Assembly: GCF_027887165.1 (NCBI RefSeq)
Contig: NC_077235.1
Span: 9,496,884-9,560,883 of the forward strand
Reading direction: 5' to 3'
DNA length: 64,000 nt
DNA from: Monodelphis domestica
Taxonomy: Eukaryota; Chordata; Mammalia; Didelphimorphia; Didelphidae
This document shows positions 12,746-23,804 of the stretch, piece by piece. Position numbers and translations under genes: made by a program. Under the pieces are notes generated by a model that saw only the letters and a program-made list of their open reading frames with translations, ran no database searches and was not told the origin of the DNA. The number at the start of each line of letters is the position of its first letter. Position 1 is the stretch's first letter.

Positions 12746-12854
12746 CAAATTGCTACTTATTGTTCGGCTCACAGGAAATAAAAACAAAGAGGGGTTGAGG
12801 CAGGAGGATTCGAGGTTCATTTTTTGCTCTCTCCTAATGAATCAGTAGGTGGGG

Positions 12855-13010
12855 ACTGACAGGTGTGGGCGAAAGAATGCTGTATTTGGCTCTACAACTC
12901 ACTAGCTATGTTGTCTTGGTCAAGTTGCCTAACTTCTCTGGGCCTCAGTTTCCTCAACTGTAAAATGAAATGACTCATACAGCTCTACATCTATAATCTA
13001 TGAACTGAAG
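12855..13010 (+). repeat. MIR fragment
   Basis: The stretch contains CTCACTAGCTATGTTGTC, then GGGCCTCAGTTTCCTCA and TGTAAAATGA, the sense order of MIR. Confidence 0.8.
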
Positions 13011-13124
13011 ATTCACTTCTCCTATTCTTTAGTATAATTTAAAATCAAATATTAAAACATTATGAAACAGGCTACTAAATTTAAACATACTACCTACTTT
13101 CTTAATGCCTAATAACTAAATTTC

Positions 13125-13285
13125 AGAGTGCTTTTCTCACAGCATCCCTGTGAAACAGGGAGTACAAATATTCTCTTTACAGATGGCAAAGGCCTCCAAG
13201 AGTTTCAGTGATTTTCCCAAGGTCATACAGCCAGGGCCTGAATGCGAGTTTTCTGAAACCAGGTTCTATACACTTGCTACTGTCA
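13125..13285 (-). repeat. MIR-like fragment
   Basis: TTTACAGATGGCAAAG is followed by TTTCCCAAGGTCATACAGCC and a reversed head region. It is diverged. Confidence 0.65.
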
Positions 13286-13401
13286 CCAAACCAATATACA
13301 CTGTTAGTATTTTAGCTCATATCTCTATCTTCTGATCAATTAGAAAAAGAAAATGACAAAACAAAGAACCATTCTGGTTGCCTTTGAATACTGGATTTGG
13401 A

Positions 13402-13915
13402 ATCAGAGGTTGCTGATGTTCAGTCACGTCTGACTCTTCGTGATTTGACTTAAACATGCTCGCCTTTGCCTCTTGGAATCCCTAGTGCTCTTGATTCATT
13501 TGGGTACTACTAACACAAGAGTTAGCCCTTACTCTCAATTGTATGGTTGATTCCATTGGAAACTGTTCTTGTGGCAGAATCACATCTTTGATGAGATGTC
13601 AGTTGGCCAACATTTTGATATAGAGGAGAGAGGGAGGAAGAAGATAAGAGACTTTGACAGAAAGAACACAGTGTGGCTAAATTATCTATTCTGCTGGGAT
13701 CTCTGTCCTAAAGGGAGATGGGATAGGCTTTCTTGGCAAAGATACAGGAGTGGTTTGCCATTTCCTTCTCCAGTTCATTTCACAGATGAGGTAACCAAGA
13801 TAAATAGGACTATGTGACTTGCCCAGGGTCTCATAGCTAGTATCTGAAGCCAGACTTTAACTCAGACTTGAACCTGACCTTTGGTCCAGAGCACTATCCA
13901 CTGGGCCACCTGACT
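13402..13915 (-). repeat. Type 2 SINE, minus strand, split by the left arm of an inverted repeat
   Basis: The tail part (CAGTCACGTCTGACTCTTCG) ends near 13446. The element resumes near 13730 (CTTGGCAAAGATACAGGAG) and runs to the reversed head (GGGCCACCTGAC) near 13913. The intervening roughly 280 bases hold the left arm of the inverted repeat and are foreign to the SINE. Confidence 0.8.
13463..13690 (+). repeat. Inverted repeat, left arm
   Basis: This 228-base arm matches the reverse complement of 14162-14378 base for base, apart from an 11-base insertion here (CCCTTACTCTC, just after GAGTTAG). The spacer is 471 bases. Similarity continues weakly about 30 bases inward. The open frame starting at 13569 is a by-product and has a twin on the minus strand in the other arm. 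Confidence 0.95.
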
Positions 13916-14065
13916 TTAAATCTCAGCACTGTCACTTACTAGCTATGAGACCTTGGGCAAATCATGTCCTCTTCTTGAGGCCACTATGTTCTCTATAAAA
14001 TGAGGGGGCTAGACCAGATAACCTCTCCAATGTTCATTCCAGCTCTAAATTTTGATTCTGCAATT
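13916..14065 (+). repeat. MIR fragment in the inverted-repeat spacer
   Basis: The sense order of MIR is present: CACTTACTAGCTATGAGACC, CTTGGGCAAATCATG and TATAAAATGAGGGGGCTAG. Confidence 0.8.
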
Positions 14066-14161
14066 TTGTGTCTCTAAAGATATCTACATAAGAACATATC
14101 GTGCTTGCTAGTGACTTTAAAAATGCTCTCCCATCTCTCTTCAGGACAGCAATCCTTGCCC

Positions 14162-14378
14162 AATAGATAATTTAGCCACACTGTGTTCTTTCTGTCAAAG
14201 TCTCTTATCTTCTTCCTCCCTCTCTCCTCTATATCAAAATGTTGGCCAACTGACATCTCATCAAAGATGTGATTCTGCCACAAGAACAGTTTCCAATGGA
14301 ATCAACCATACAATTCTAACTCTTGTGTTAGTAGTACCCAAATGAATCAAGAGCACTAGGGATTCCAAGAGGCAAAGG
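14162..14378 (-). repeat. Inverted repeat, right arm
   Basis: This 217-base arm is the exact inverse partner of 13463-13690 without the 11-base insertion. No tRNA, protein or transposon terminus is recognised in the arm; its outer end (CCTTTGCCTCTTGGAATCCC) faintly recalls an L2 3' end. Confidence 0.95.
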
Positions 14379-14571
14379 AATGTTTAGACCTAAATTTCTT
14401 AAAAAGGCCAAAATAAATGTTAACAAGATGTAAAAATATCTGCTAGTTCCTCCTAATTGGGTCCTAAATTTGGGTGTCCACCGTGAGAATGTCTGTGGAT
14501 AGTACAACTCCAGAGAATTTGGTGTCCATTCCTTATGCAACTCTGAAGCTGAGAGTGACCTTGGTCTAGAC

Positions 14572-14735
14572 CAGTGATGGTGAACCTCTTAGAGACCGAG
14601 TGTCCAAAACATAGCCATGAGGGGCTTACAAAAGTCACCTGATATTCCTCGAAGTTATTCCTGGCCACCACTGACTGGGGAATCTGGGTCTCTAATAATA
14701 ATACTTCAGCATTTCCTTTCTCTTTCCTTTCCAAA
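14572..14735 (+). mobile_element. Non-autonomous hAT element, 5' part
   Basis: It begins CAGTGATGGTGAACC, the same terminal sequence type as the complete copy at 41738-41969. The similarity fades before the L1 fragment at 14736, so the 3' end is missing. Confidence 0.65.
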
Positions 14736-15640
14736 AAGATCAGGAGTGAAGCAAGGATGTCCATTATCAGTACTAGTGTACTAGAAATGCTAACCAGAGC
14801 AATAAGAGAAGAAAAAGACATTGAAGGAATTAGAATAGGCAATGAGGAAATAAAGCTGTCATTCTTTGCAGATGACAGGATGGTATACTTAAAGAATCAA
14901 CCAAAAATTAATGAAAACAATAACTTTAGCAAAGTTGTAGATATAAAATAAATCATCAACATTTCTTTATACTACCAGTAAAGAACAACAGCAAGAAACA
15001 GAAAGAGAAAACCCATTGAGAATAACTGTAGACAATATAAAATACCTAGGATTAAGACAAACTCAGGAATTATATGAACACACCTACAAGACCCTTTTCA
15101 CACAAATAAAGCAAAATCTAAACAATTGGAAAAACATGAACTGTTCAAGGGTAGACCAAGCTAGTATTGTAAAAATGACAATCCTACCTGAATTAATGAA
15201 TTAACCTATTCAGTGCCATACTAATCAAACAACTAAAAAGTATTTCACTGAGCTAGAAAAAATAACAAAATTTATGTGGAAAAACAACAGGACAAGAATT
15301 TCAAGCGAATTAATGAAAAAAACATGAAGGAAAGTGGCCTGGATCGCAAACTGTGTTATACAGTAGAAACCATCAAAATGATCTGGCGCTGGCTAAGAAA
15401 GAAAGTAGTGGATCAGTGGAATAGATTAGGCATTCAACACAAAGTAGTAAATGATCTCAGCAACCTAGTGTTTGACAAACCCAAAGAGCCCAGCTTTTCG
15501 AAGAAGAATTCACTATTTGACCCAAACTGCTGGGAAAACTGGAAAAGAGTATGGCAGAAACTAGGTACAGACTAACATGTTGCACTATATACCAAGGTAA
15601 ATTCAAAATGGATGCATGATTTAGTATTTCCTTTTTCCTT
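14736..15640 (+). mobile_element. L1 (LINE) ORF2 fragment
   Basis: Translated pieces match L1 ORF2: GCPLS and [13 protein letters not shown] around 14750-14890 (the FADD catalytic motif of reverse transcriptase), IKYLG and NNWKNMNCSRVDQASIVKM around 15040-15180, FMWKNN near 15270, and the C-terminal region with WRWLRKK, DQWNRLG, LVFDKPKEPS and NSLFDPNCWENW at 15390-15560. Internal segments are missing and the frame changes, so it is a dead fragment of the 3' half of ORF2. Confidence 0.9.
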
Positions 15641-15894
15641 TCCATTCACTAGTACTATTGATCTGGCCTTCAAGGCTGTTGCTAGCTACATCTATCTTGA
15701 TTTATTTGAAGGAAGCTGGTTTAGGGAAGCCCTAACTTTCTTTGTCAGTTCAGAGATTTCCTCCTATCTTCTCCATAGGATCTCATATAGACAAGGACAA
15801 ATAAGGATAAAGCCTTAAGAAAGAGATTTTACCTTGAAAGAAACAGTATTCCAGTATTTAGCCTGGGACATCACAATGACACCCTTGCTCTGTT

Positions 15895-16080
15895 TGAGGG
15901 CAGAAGAAAGGGCATGGGATTTGGAGTCAGGAAGAACCTAGGATTGAATAGCAACTTACATCTATGAGACTCTGACAAAGTTATTCCATCTCTTGGGAAA
16001 TCTGTTTCCTCCTCTGCAAGACCAAAAAATTGTTCTAGATGGTCACTAAGACCACTTCCAGGTAGAAATCTTTGGGCACT
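15895..16080 (+). repeat. MIR/THER-like SINE
   Basis: GGATTTGGAGTCAGGAAGAA is followed by diverged core and CTGTTTCCTCCTCTGCAAGA. Confidence 0.65.
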
Positions 16081-16739
16081 AAGGCAGAGAAAAATCTTCT
16101 TGTACAATTTACTCCTTGCCTATAGAAAATTCTTTGTTTATTTATTTATGTTGATGAGGACAAATCATAAGAAACCAAGGGATACAGTGGGGCCTTTTAT
16201 TGAAACAGCAAAAACCCAAAACGCACATTTCACTTGGCAGCTGCCCTTTCTGAAATCTTTCTTTGCAGTTTTTTAGAAAGAGGCCTTCTCATAAATACAC
16301 TCAAACCAGTTGAGGCCAAGTTGTGTCTGAAGGTGGGCCATATGAAATAAATCATCTTTCCTCACTTCTGGATCTCTTTTTCTACAGCTGAGTGGAAAAC
16401 TAAGGCCCTGCCCTAGAGACCTGGGGAGGAGGGAACAGGGGAAGGAAGGCCTCTGGCTTTTATTAGGAGTGGGATAGGGAACAAACCTGTGATTTCACTG
16501 GAACAGACAAATTCCAGGTGTGAAAACTCCCTCTTCCATTACAAGCTGCCACCTTCTTTGCAACAAAGTCTTAATTGCCTAGAGCCAGTAGAGATTCACT
16601 GATTTGACCAGGCTAAGCCTCAGAAGCCGGATTTGAACCCAGGGCCTCCCGGCCCTCATTATACCTCATTATCTCTCTTTATTAAAATCATCAGGGTAAT
16701 TCAAGCAGAATTGCTAATTTATCAAAATAATGAAGGAAA

Positions 16740-17035
16740 ACTCCTTTTTTGTTTGTTTTCCCCTCCATCAAGGAGAGCTAGTGTGATATAGTGGAAAATG
16801 CACTGGAGAGGAGCTTTGAGAAACCTATGATCTAACCATGGTTCTGTCACTAACTTGCTGTGTGACTCTGAATAAGTGCCTTGCTTTCTCTGGGTTTCTG
16901 TTTTCTCCTCTGTAAAAAGATGGATGGGACCAGCGTTCTCCCAGGTTCCTTCCAGTTCTGAGTCTCTGTCAATGTGCTGTATACTCCAGAGTAGGAAATA
17001 TGTTTGTGACATACAAAAGTCCCAACCTTTCCCTT
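16740..17035 (+). repeat. MIR-containing block, copy 1 of a local duplication
   Basis: The core is a MIR (GTGTGATATAGTGGAAAATG ... TTGCTGTGTGACTCTGAATA). It shares private wording with 18822-19115, both inside the MIR (GGAGAGGAGCTTTGAGA, CCTATGATCTAACC) and in flanking non-MIR DNA (TTTGTTTGTTT before; CAGAGTAGGAAATATG after). Confidence 0.8.
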
Positions 17036-17084
17036 CCCCTTTGTTAAAAGGTGACCTGTTCTCACTGCAGAAGAACATTTCTAA

Positions 17085-17345
17085 TAATAATAACAATAAT
17101 AAGAGATAACATTAGTGTGACACTTTAAGATCTGCAAAGAGCTTTACATATGTTGTCTCATTTGAGCCTAACAATAACCTTGTGGGGTTGGTGCTATTAT
17201 TATCTCTATTTTACGTACGAGGAAACTGAGGCTGCGAGAGGTTAAATGATTAGCCCAGAGTCACATAGCTTAGTAAGTGTCTGTCAGGCTTTGAACTCAG
17301 GTGCTCCTGACTCCTATTCCAATATGCTATCCATTACATCAGAGG
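17085..17345 (-). repeat. MIR-family SINE with AAT-rich end
   Basis: The stretch contains GAGCTTTACATATGTTGTCT, ACAATAACCTTGTGGGGTTG, GAGGAAACTGAGGCTGCGAG and a reversed core with CAGAGTCACATAGCTTAGTA. The order is that of a reversed MIR-group element. Confidence 0.75.
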
Positions 17346-18815
17346 TGTCAGACACATGGGCCACTGGCCAACACTCCCAAATGAGGCAGGAACAAAATAA
17401 AAGCACCAAAATAGAGAATATTATGTTTTATAAGGAAATTAAGATGTGAGCCAAAGATGCTGGGTTTAGAGGCCTCTTTTCCTATCTGAGACTGGTCCCT
17501 GTACTCAGCTGCCTCTCTGCCTCGCCTGCCTCCAACAAAAAAAGGAGCTGTATTTTGTGCGAGACAAAAATGGTCACATTTCATAGTATTACAAGGTTTG
17601 TTTGAGAAATTGTTAGATTGTGTCGTATCTGCCAAAAGAAAGGTGCTCAGGATGTCTCCTTTGACCAAGCTGAAGGCTTAGCTCCTCATATTCTGTTCTC
17701 ACTGCCTCCTTCTCCTCCAGGGTACAGAGGTGATAAGGATAGAGGCTGGCAACATTTGCAGAAAGATATATTACAAAATTTCTTCTTCTGGAGGCCCTTG
17801 CAGAAATCAGAAAGGAGAAAATGTCGCATTTTCCCAGGAAGAACATGCTTTTCCCTGGCTCAAGACATGGAGGATTTATAGACCTCAGACACATAGTAAC
17901 CGCCACAGTTGTCTCTGTGTGTTTGCTAAAATGGCAGGTACTTGCATAATGAGCCTTGATGCAGAGCTTCTGATTTTTAACCAGACTCCCAGCTTTTTAT
18001 AGTCTTTTCTTAATTGACAAAAAGCATTAGGTAGTGCTCCTCTAGTGAAAGGAAATAGCTCTTAACTCAACATTGACTGTATTGATTATAATTTTTAAAA
18101 CCGGAATCTTGGCTACAGGGTACATCAGTGGGGAGACAAGAAGCAGGTTTTGTCTTTTGTCATTGCTACAAGCTACCTCTATCTTAGAAACAGCTTATTG
18201 AACCCCTGATCCAAAGAATGGCTTAACAGAGATTCTTCTATTTGACTGAAAAGCATTAATGGTTTTTGAAAATTGTCCCCTCCTTTTCTGGCTAGAAGCC
18301 CCATAGTGGCTCCTTCTTGGAAAAGCCAGGAAGAAATTCAGAGTCAAAACAGGAACAAAGAAGACTTGGGATGGAACTGAACCGAGGACAGATGGGATAC
18401 TCTCCACTGTCATCTTTCACCTTGGGCACCATTTGGTCTGCTTTTCTGGGCTTCTGTGGGGTCGCTTAGAGGCTTGGTGTCTCCATGATGACAGGCAAGA
18501 TAATGGTAGGAGAGAAACAAAACAATCCTTCAGTTGTTTTGTGGGCAGGCTGTCATAGAACCAGTTTGATTTGGGGGACTTCAACTGAAGTTTCTAGAGT
18601 GATGCTGACATAGCCAGAGCCCTAAAGCTCTCACCCACAAGGGGGAAATGAGAGACCACAGAGTGACTCAAGTGGAGCTGCTCTCCTCACACTTGACAAG
18701 GAATCCCAAACAGAAAACTGAGCCTTTCAGTCTCTTGCTTCCCGAGAAGCTTTCCTGAGATACTCCCGATCTATATCCAATCACTTTCATTGATTGGGGG
18801 TACAACACTTAATAC
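17346..18815. other. Unassigned intergenic DNA
   Basis: Several overlapping open frames of 60-106 codons lie between 17348 and 18413 on both strands. None shows family similarity or paired splice sites. The first 100 bases (GGTGTCAGACACATGGGCC) may be a small interspersed repeat that I cannot name. Confidence 0.35.
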
Positions 18816-18821
18816 AGGTCA

Positions 18822-19115
18822 GCCTAGTTTTGTTTGTTTGCTTATTTCTCCATTATAGAGAACTGGTGTGATATAGTGGAAAAGGCACTGGAGAGGAGCT
18901 TTGAGAGACCTATGATCTAACCCTGGTTCTGTCACTGACTTGCTGTGAGGCTGAATAAGTGCCTTGCTTTCTCTGGGTTTTGTAAAAAGATGGGTGGGCC
19001 CAGGAGTTATCTGAGGTTCCTTCCTGTTCTGAGTCTCTTTCAGCTCCATTTGTTTACAAATGTGCTCTGAGTTTCAGAGCAGGAAGCATGGTGGTGATGT
19101 GTAAGTGCCCTGAAG
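18822..19115 (+). repeat. MIR-containing block, copy 2 of a local duplication
   Basis: Homologous to 16740-17035 in the same orientation, about 2.1 kb away. It is diverged and has small internal deletions relative to copy 1. Confidence 0.8.
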
Positions 19116-19749
19116 AACAGTGGGCCTTCATAGCACAGGTGCTTGTGTGTGATGGGGAAAAGGCGGTGTACAATAGAGTACAAGTGGGCTTCTGAGAAAA
19201 ATATGAGGTTCTCAGTGGCAAGTGACAGAAGGAGAGGCCATATCTAAGCACGAGAGCAGTGAGAGCCAGCAGCTGCAAGAGAAAAGAGATGGAAGAAATG
19301 AAAAGAGGTCAAGAACCAGTAGCAATCGTGTATGATCGCCTGCTTCCTTTGCTTTATGCTCCTTTGGTCTTTCACTTGATGAACCTCAGGACCACGCTTT
19401 CATGTAGTTTATAGAACAGATATATGTGAAGAATATGAAAAAGAGGAGGAGAAGCCTGGTCCAAGCATCCAACCTGGTGCTGAGGGGATCTGATCCCCTC
19501 CGCCTCCTGAGTAGCCGAACTGATCTGTCAACATTCCTCAAATACCAGGAACTCACAGGGCCTTTTTTGCCTGGACACCTGGCTGGAGAGAGAGGTGAGG
19601 GAGAGAGAGAAAGATGCCTATAGAATAGAACACATGGCCTGAACTTAGAGTAAAGAAGAGATTTAACTCTATGCTCGTCTACCTTTTCTATTAATAAACT
19701 TTATGAAATATAATAACTGATAGATATATTAATTTTAATTATAACAACC

Positions 19750-20245
19750 TTCAATGCCCCTACTTTGAGCCTTTGCCTGGAAAGTACTCCTCCTTATATC
19801 TATCTACCTTTTAGAATCAAATGCCATCTCCTACAAAAGGCTTTTCCTGATTACCTCCCTATAAGAATGATTACACTTTGTATTTTTTCTGTGTTTATGT
19901 CAGATGTTGGACATCTAAGCCGGGCCTAGAGTCAGAAAGAGCCTAGTTCAAATCTGACCTCAGATACTTACTAGTTGTGGGATCATGAACAATTAACTGT
20001 GTTTGCCTCAGTTTCTCCCTCTGTAAACTGAAGTAGACAAGAGAAGCAAATGGAAACCCTTCCATTATCTTTGCCAAGAAAACTTTCAAATGGAGTCACA
20101 GAACAATCAGACATGACTGAGAAATGACTAAACTACAACAAAAATGGTGACATCAAAATGGCAGCTCCTTGAGAGTAGGAATTGTTTCCTTTCTTTGGGT
20201 CCTCAAAGACTAACAGAGTATCTGGCACACTCAGCATTTAACCTG
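19750..20245 (+). repeat. L2 3' end, split by a SINE
   Basis: L2-type wording (CTTTGCCTGGAAAGTACTCC, CTTTTCCTGATTACCTCCCT) before 19905 resumes after 20150 as CAGCTCCTTGAGAGTAGGAA and TATCTGGCACACTCAGC. The copy at 19905-20145 is inserted in it. Confidence 0.75.
19905..20145 (+). repeat. Type 2 SINE, plus strand
   Basis: The sense order of the family is seen: CCTAGAGTCAGAAAGAGCC, TTCAAATCTGACCTCAGATA, GTTTGCCTCAGTTTCTCCC, TCTTTGCCAAGAAAAC and CAATCAGACATGACTGAG, with an A-rich end. Confidence 0.85.
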
Positions 20246-21140
20246 ATAACAATGAGGTCTTCATTAAGGATGTGTCCCTATAAAAGGCAGAAATGTCCTC
20301 ATTAACAGAGGTAAATGATCAGAGATAAATGAGTACCCTTGCAACTATTGGCCTGTTGCTAACACATTAAAGATGACGGAGTCATGGCTAATATAACATT
20401 TAAGGAGAGAAGACAAATCTAGAAAAAAACTGGAGCCCAGATGGATAGAGCCGATGGTTAGATGCATACAGAGAGCCATTACCTGGAGGGAAGTCTGTGA
20501 GGCCCGAGGATCCCTTAGAACCATGCAGTTCCCAAGGGCAGTCTTGAAGGTCTGAGTTCCTGGGCCCAGAGGGAGGAGTTCTGGGATGAGGCAGCTGCTG
20601 AAGCTGAACTACTGCAAAAAAAGAGAGCCCTGTATTAGGACTGTGAGTGAAATCCCAGGGCCAAGCCCTTTGTCCTAAGTACCTATAGTACTCAACTCAC
20701 CAGGTGGTGGTTTGGGGGGAGCTGCTGCGAGAGGATCTGTAAAATACTTGATACAAATGAAAGCAGCACATAAAGGCCAAATTTTAATCCTCTCTATCTT
20801 GTAGAGGAGGACGATGTGCCCTGGGAAGGTCTCACAGCTAACCTCCTTCATCAGGAAATATCTTTTTGCCTGTTTTTTTCTCTCTGACCCTAGCCATGGC
20901 CAGAATAAGTCTCAGGACTCAGTTGGTACAGTTAGCAGGGATCCCAGAGGATACCAAATTCAAACCAGATGAGAACAAGAATAACCCCCACACACACACA
21001 CACACAGCATTCTCAACTAGTGATTATCCAGCCTTTGCTTAAAGACTTCCAGTGAGAAAACCCTTTCTATTTGGAGAGAACGCCCATTGAGAAAAGCTAA
21101 TTCTGCATTTCTTGCCTGACCAAACCTCACAGACTTTTCA
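20246..21140. other. Unassigned intergenic DNA with a short (CA)n
   Basis: A run of about nine CA repeats lies at 20989-21005. No gene or clear repeat was recognised otherwise. Confidence 0.35.
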
Positions 21141-21149
21141 GTTTTCCTA

Positions 21150-21405
21150 CGGCACAGTGAGTGGATAAAGCCCTGGGCCTGTAGTCAGGAAAAGTTAAAT
21201 TCAAATCTATTCCCAGGCACTTACAAGCTGCGTGACCCAGGGCAAGTCGTTTAATTTCTGTTTGCCTCAGTTTCCTCCTCTCTAAAATGGGGATAATAAT
21301 AGCACTCACCTCCCAGGGATGAAAGGATCAAATAAGTTAATGACTGTAAAGTGCTTAAAACAGTGCTTCATTCATGGTAAGGACTGAATACATGCTACTG
21401 TCCCT
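21150..21405 (+). repeat. CORE-SINE with MIR-like tail
   Basis: The order is GGATAAAGCCCTGGGCC, GCGTGACCCAGGGCAAGTCG, TTTGCCTCAGTTTCCTCC, then a tail with TGTAAAGTGCTTAAAACAG and GGTAAGGACTGAATACATGC. A copy with the same tail lies at 50.4 kb. Confidence 0.8.
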
Positions 21406-21502
21406 ATCAAAGAAAGAGGTAACCCTAGAAACTCTTGAGCAAAGTAACCTTATAACCACTAAAGGCAAAAGCTAGTAAGCCTCCTATTGGATTTTCCCCC
21501 TA

Positions 21503-21658
21503 AAACCCTTACCATCCATCTTAGAATCAATTCTAATTCAGGGCAGAGGAATGTTGGGACTAGGAAACTGGAGTTAAGTGGCTTGCCCAGGGTCACACAG
21601 CTAGGAAGTGTCTGAATGCAAATCTGAACTTAGGCTCTCTATCTACTGAGCCACCCCC
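21503..21658 (-). repeat. Type 1 SINE, minus strand
   Basis: The reversed tail CCATCCATCTTAGAATCAAT is followed by TGGCTTGCCCAGGGTCACAC and a reversed head ending ACTGAGCCACC. Confidence 0.85.
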
Positions 21659-22284
21659 TCCTACTAGACTGAGAGCTCTACCCCCACCCCCCAGTCAATC
21701 ATTTAAGAATGAGCATCTGAAAAGTCTGGCTAAAACTTAAAAGTTCATTATATAAGTAGCTGTACTAGATGAAGAGTTCAGTTACTGCAAGGAATAACTT
21801 TTTTCTCTGACATACATTGTTCTGTACTTCTTTGGCTCAGAGATACTTGGCAATTGATTATGGGAACTGCCAAGTTAATGGATGCTTAGGTTCCTTGCCT
21901 TGTTCATTAGCTTTAGCTCACTGGCGTAAAGCCAAGGCTGCCAAAAGTTGTTCTCTCGATTGAGATGGATGTTTTACAGGCGATGGACTAGCTGAGTTTA
22001 GAAAAGGCCCTGCCATCTCTACAGAGGGTGTATTTTCTTGTCTTCCTGGAGCATTCTCAAACTGTGGTGAAATCTGGAGGTCCCATCAGTCAGAGCTTCC
22101 TATTGTCACCTCCACCCTCACAGCAATTGTTATTTATGGGGATGATCCTGTGCACTTACTGCAAACTCAAAACCTACTTTCTGAATCACCAAAGACAGGT
22201 GATGCTAAATTCAGTGTGCTGCTTAGTGTTGGGTGTATTTCATGAGACTGCTAATTGATAATTCACATATGGCCCATAGGATTG

Positions 22285-22720
22285 GAGATCTTTGAAAATA
22301 TCTATTTATTTCTTTTTAAATATTGTTCTGCGGTTACATGATTCGTGTTCTTTCCCTCCCCTTTTCCCTCCCCCTCCCAGAGCCAACACGCAATCCCACT
22401 GGGTTATACATGGATTATCACTCAATACCTATTTCCATATTATTCATATTTGTAATAGAGTGATCTTTTAAAAACCGAAACCCCACATCCTATATCCATA
22501 TAAACAAGTGATGTCATATATTTTTCTTCTCGGTTTCTACTCCCACAGTTCTTCCTCTGAAAGTGCATAGCGTTCTTTCTCCTAAGTCCCTCAGGATTGT
22601 CCTGGATCTTTGCTTTGCTATCAGCAACAAAGTTGATACATTTGATTGTCCCACAATGTTTCAGTCTCTGTGTACAATGTTCTCCTGGTTCAGCTTTTTT
22701 CACCCCACATCAGTTCCTGG
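22285..22720 (-). mobile_element. LINE 3' end, minus strand (marsupial family)
   Basis: The reverse complement matches the plus-strand copy at 53690-54065 over several hundred bases. Shared words include TGTGGGACAATCAAATGTA, GTATTGAGTGATAATCCA and the GGGAGGGGGAGGGAA tract, ending in an A-rich tail. The lack of LTR ends and the A-rich tail argue for non-LTR retroposition, probably L1. Confidence 0.75.
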
Positions 22721-22945
22721 AGGTCTTCCCAGTTCATACAGAAATCAAGCACTTCATCATTCCTTACAGCACAATAGTATTCCATCACTATCATATTCAA
22801 CAACTTGTTCAGCCATTCCCCAGGATCGGAGATATTTAAAATGTTTTTTTTTACCAATTACACATAATAACAAATTTCCACATAAGTTTTCCAAAGTTAT
22901 ATGATCCATATTTCTCCCTTCTTCCCTTCCCTCCCACCTCTTGAA
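22720..22945 (-). mobile_element. L1 3' UTR fragments, minus strand
   Basis: AGTATTCCATCACTATCATA and TTCAGCCATTCCCCAG are typical of reversed marsupial L1. A second reversed 3' end follows from 22850 (CCAATTACACATAATAAC, then a reversed GGGAGGGAAGG tract at about 22920-22935). Confidence 0.75.
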
Positions 22946-22959
22946 GAGGATTAAAGATT

Positions 22960-23150
22960 TTTAACTGGAAGGGACTTTAGAGGTCAAGTCTAATTCCTTC
23001 ATTTGACATATGTGAAAACTGAGGCTCTATGAAAGGAAATGATTTGTCCAAGGTCACCCAAATTGTAAGTACTTGGCAGATCTGGGATTTGAACCTGGTT
23101 CCTCTGACTACACATTTAGTGGTCTTTCCATTATTCTATCATATGTAGTG
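22960..23150 (-). repeat. MIR fragment
   Basis: Reversed MIR order: GGAAGGGACTTTAGAGGTCA, GAAAACTGAGGCTCTATGAA, TTGTCCAAGGTCACCCAA and GGGATTTGAACCTGGTTCC. Confidence 0.8.
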
Positions 23151-23741
23151 ATCATTAACCAAAACAGACTAGTCCCCAGATAGCAATAGTTTGTATTCTT
23201 TTTCCTTTCTTCACATTGTTTTGTCTTGTGCACTCTTTGGTAGTGGAGATTAATAAAACACCTCTAGGATCAAATAATTTCACTTTTGTAAAGTGATTTG
23301 CAAACCTTAAGGTGCTACATAAATACTCACTTTTATTAGTAGTAAAAATAATTTAAAAATTAATGTAAGCCTATACTTAAGGGTTTAGATCATATCCATA
23401 TCCTTTCATATATGTGAGCTTTTATGGGTGGAGAAGGTCAGGAACCTCAGACCTAATCTCCTTATTTTACAAATTAAGAAACTGAGACTGGAAAAGTTAT
23501 ACAACTAAGGCCTAAGTGGCCACATAGGCTAGTAACCCTTGACTGATAAGTGGAAAGAAGACAGTAGTTCCTTTTCCCTCATTTTTCTCTTATCTGAACT
23601 TTATCATTTAACCTAAGCCATATTTTCCCCTCCCCGTGTGAAAATCATTCATCTAAATTAGCTCTAAGAATATTAAAACATTGGTTGGATTTATTGATTA
23701 TTAAAATGCAATTCACCTATTCCAAAGACTCAGGGTTAAAA

Positions 23742-23742
<1 letters not shown>

Positions 23743-23782
<40 letters not shown>
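23743..23782 (+). repeat. (TG)n microsatellite
   Basis: About 20 uninterrupted TG units. Confidence 0.98.
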
Positions 23783-23784
<2 letters not shown>

Positions 23785-23804
23785 ACTGTTTCATTTCAAT
23801 TCAG

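Noticed and set aside
13569-14283. Two frames sharing the same 40-residue protein start, one on each strand
   Set aside because: The shared peptide is explained by the inverted repeat; there is no sign of coding constraint.
14757-15575. Working reverse transcriptase gene
   Set aside because: Only pieces of L1 ORF2 in different frames, with missing segments; it is a dead LINE fragment.
23743-23782. CRISPR-like array
   Set aside because: It is a plain dinucleotide repeat with no spacers; the window is a vertebrate genome.
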